Shown: positions 22,598 through 24,062 of the stretch, piece after piece
Layout of the letters: each line of letters begins with the position of its first letter
Position numbering within the stretch: the stretch's first letter is position 1
Assembly (NCBI GenBank): GCA_019242135.1
Contig: JAFAWC010000658.1
Span: 1 to 24,062 of the forward strand
Length of the DNA: 24,062 nucleotides
Direction: 5' to 3'
From: Mycobacteriaceae bacterium
Lineage (GTDB): Bacteria > Actinomycetota > Actinomycetes > Mycobacteriales > Mycobacteriaceae
The notes under the pieces: generated by a model
Seen by the model: the letters and a program-made list of their open reading frames with translations, nothing else
Database searches by the model: none
What the model was told of the DNA's origin: nothing
Position numbers and translations under genes: made by a program

Positions 22598-24062
22598 TGC
22601 TGACGCGCTTCGTTCGAATTCAGCTGACGATCTTCACGATCGCGTCGATCATCGGCATCCTGGCGATGATGTTCTTCTACATGCAGGTGCCGACGTTGCT
22701 CGGCTTGGGGCGGATGACCGTCACCATGGAAATGCCCGCCGCCGGCGGCCTGTACCGGTTCAGCAACGTCACGTACCGCGGCGTGGAGATCGGCAAGGTC
22801 ACCTCGGTGGAGCTGACCCGTGACGGCGCGAAAGCCACGCTGTCGCTTAACAGTTCGGCCAAGATTCCGGAGAATAACCTGCAAGCGGCGGTGCTCAGCG
22901 TCTCCGCCGTGGGTGAGCAGTACGTCGACTTGCGCCCGAAGACCGACTCGGGCCCCTATCTTCACGACGGTTCGGTGATCCACGCCGACAACATCACGCT
23001 GCCGCAAGACGTCGGTCCGATGCTCGACCAGTTGAACGCGTTGCTCAAGAGCATCCCCAAGGACAAACTCAACGCGCTGCTCGACGAGTCGTTCAAAGGT
23101 TTCAACGGCTCCGGTTACGACCTGGGTTCGCTGGCCGATTCGTCGTCCAAGTTCTCCGCTGATCTCAACCGGGTCGGGGACAACACCCGCGATCTCTATA
23201 ACGACAGCGGCCCGCTGCTGGACTCCCAGGCCGACACCAGCGAGTCGATCAAGCTGTGGTCGCGAAGCCTGTCGGGAATCACTCAGCAGCTGGTGAGCGA
23301 CGATCCCCAGTTCCGCACGCTGCTGCGTAACGGGCCCGGCGCGTTCGACGAGGTGTCCCGGCTGCTGGAGCAGATCAAGCCGACGCTGCCGGTGCTGCTC
23401 GCCAACCTCACCACGCTCGGCCAGATTCTCGTGGTGTACCACGCGTCGCTCGAGCAGCTCCTGGTGCTCCTTCCGCCGTCGGCGGCCGGCATCATTGCCG
23501 TCGCGCCGTCCAAGAACAACACCGGGTGGGCGTTGGGCGACTTCTCCGTCACCGTCAGCGACCCGCCGCCGTGCACCGTCGGTTTCCTGCCGTCGACGCT
23601 GTGGCGCAGCCCTGCCGACACCACCACGATCGACACCCCGGACGGGTTGTACTGCAAACTGCCGCAGGATTCGCCGATCGCGGTGCGTGGCGCCCGCAAC
23701 AGTCCGTGCATGGGTGTGCCCGGTAAGCGTGCGCCGACGGTCGAGATCTGCGACAGCGACCAGCCTTACCGCCCGCTGGCCATGCGCCAGCACGCGCTCG
23801 GTCCCTACCCGTTCGACCCCAATCTGGTGGGCCAGGGTGTGCCGATCGATCAGCGGGTCACGTTCGGTGACAACATCTTCGCGCCGGTACAGGGCACGCC
23901 CATGCCGCCGGGAATGGGTCCGGCGCCCGGACCGGCCCCGCCGGGGGCCGCACCGGCCGCGAACCCGCCGACCTCCAATCCGCTTGCGCCCGCGGCGGAT
24001 TCCACGTCCCCGGACGCGAACCTTGCACCGGTGCCCGCGCCGGGCGCCGCGCCGGGGCCGGC
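22597..24062 (+). CDS. mceF: MceF, Mce-family protein (cut by window end)
   Basis: At least 488 residues are encoded before the window ends, with no stop reached. The anchor is at about 8-28 (IQLTIFTIASIIGILAMMFFY). The MCE domain at about 38-118 has the core VTYRGVEIGKVTSVE. A helical region follows, with hydrophobic LPVLLANLTTLGQILVVYHASLEQLLVLL at about 265-293. Four cysteines lie between about 325 and 390. From about residue 430 to the edge the sequence is a Pro/Ala/Gly-rich tail, normal for MceF. The ATG at 22597 shares one base with the mceE stop. Any mce-associated membrane proteins downstream would lie outside the window. Confidence 0.95.
   Translation, partial: MLTRFVRIQLTIFTIASIIGILAMMFFYMQVPTLLGLGRMTVTMEMPAAGGLYRFSNVTYRGVEIGKVTSVELTRDGAKATLSLNSSAKIPENNLQAAVLSVSAVGEQYVDLRPKTDSGPYLHDGSVIHADNITLPQDVGPMLDQLNALLKSIPKDKLNALLDESFKGFNGSGYDLGSLADSSSKFSADLNRVGDNTRDLYNDSGPLLDSQADTSESIKLWSRSLSGITQQLVSDDPQFRTLLRNGPGAFDEVSRLLEQIKPTLPVLLANLTTLGQILVVYHASLEQLLVLLPPSAAGIIAVAPSKNNTGWALGDFSVTVSDPPPCTVGFLPSTLWRSPADTTTIDTPDGLYCKLPQDSPIAVRGARNSPCMGVPGKRAPTVEICDSDQPYRPLAMRQHALGPYPFDPNLVGQGVPIDQRVTFGDNIFAPVQGTPMPPGMGPAPGPAPPGAAPAANPPTSNPLAPAADSTSPDANLAPVPAPGAAPGP

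Noticed and set aside
22339..23793. A 484-codon minus-strand open frame opposite mceE and mceF
   Set aside because: It is antisense to two unmistakable Mce genes, has an Arg/His-rich composition and no family match, so it is a composition artefact.

Overview
The window is a high-GC actinobacterial segment, almost certainly from a non-tuberculous Mycobacterium or a close mycolic-acid relative. Support comes from a complete YrbE-Mce transport operon, a mycofactocin-type short-chain dehydrogenase, a 3Fe-4S ferredoxin beside a P450, FadE-type split acyl-CoA dehydrogenases, and frequent GTG starts with 1-4 bp gene overlaps. No RNA genes, insertion sequences or CRISPR arrays are visible, and no stretch over 300 bases lacks a gene.

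The window has four transcription units arranged around two divergent promoter regions. Unit 1 (minus, 2312 to 34) holds two amidohydrolase-2 family proteins. Unit 2 (plus, 2560 to 6213) holds a short and a full-length acyl-CoA dehydrogenase plus an amidase-signature hydrolase. Unit 3 (minus, 9470 to 6255) holds a classical SDR, a mycofactocin-type SDR, a ferredoxin and a P450. Unit 4 (plus, 9684 to beyond the end) holds an aldehyde dehydrogenase, a CaiB/BaiF CoA-transferase, a pseudo-HMG-CoA-synthase/DUF35 fusion, a probable 33-codon small gene, an SCP2-type thiolase, two YrbE permeases and MceA to MceF. MceF is cut by the window edge.

Taken together this looks like an uptake-and-degradation island. 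A Mce transporter would import a hydrophobic compound. The P450 and ferredoxin would hydroxylate it, and the SDRs and aldehyde dehydrogenase would oxidise it to an acid. The CoA-transferase would activate the acid, the acyl-CoA dehydrogenases would desaturate it, and the thiolase/DUF35 pair would cleave it. The gene content parallels the mce4 cholesterol region of M. tuberculosis (ferredoxin, paired FadEs, P450, DUF35 plus Ltp/thiolase, YrbE4-Mce4), but it contains genes not typical of that region (two amidohydrolases, an amidase, the fused DUF35 protein) and I see no KstR-type box. The substrate is unknown. No CoA ligase, enoyl-CoA hydratase, MceG ATPase or regulator gene lies in the window.

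The most notable observation is a shared 17-bp inverted-repeat motif (core GAGAAY-n4-YTCTC) found as two copies in each divergent promoter region, one placed for each of the four units. Two copies contain the same predicted -10 hexamer at the same offset. This suggests that one unidentified repressor controls the whole island. Other points of note are the unannotated-size small ORF fitted exactly between its neighbours by 4-bp overlaps at both ends, an amidohydrolase paralogue that has lost metal-ligand residues, and the cysteine-free DUF35 fusion protein next to an intact thiolase.
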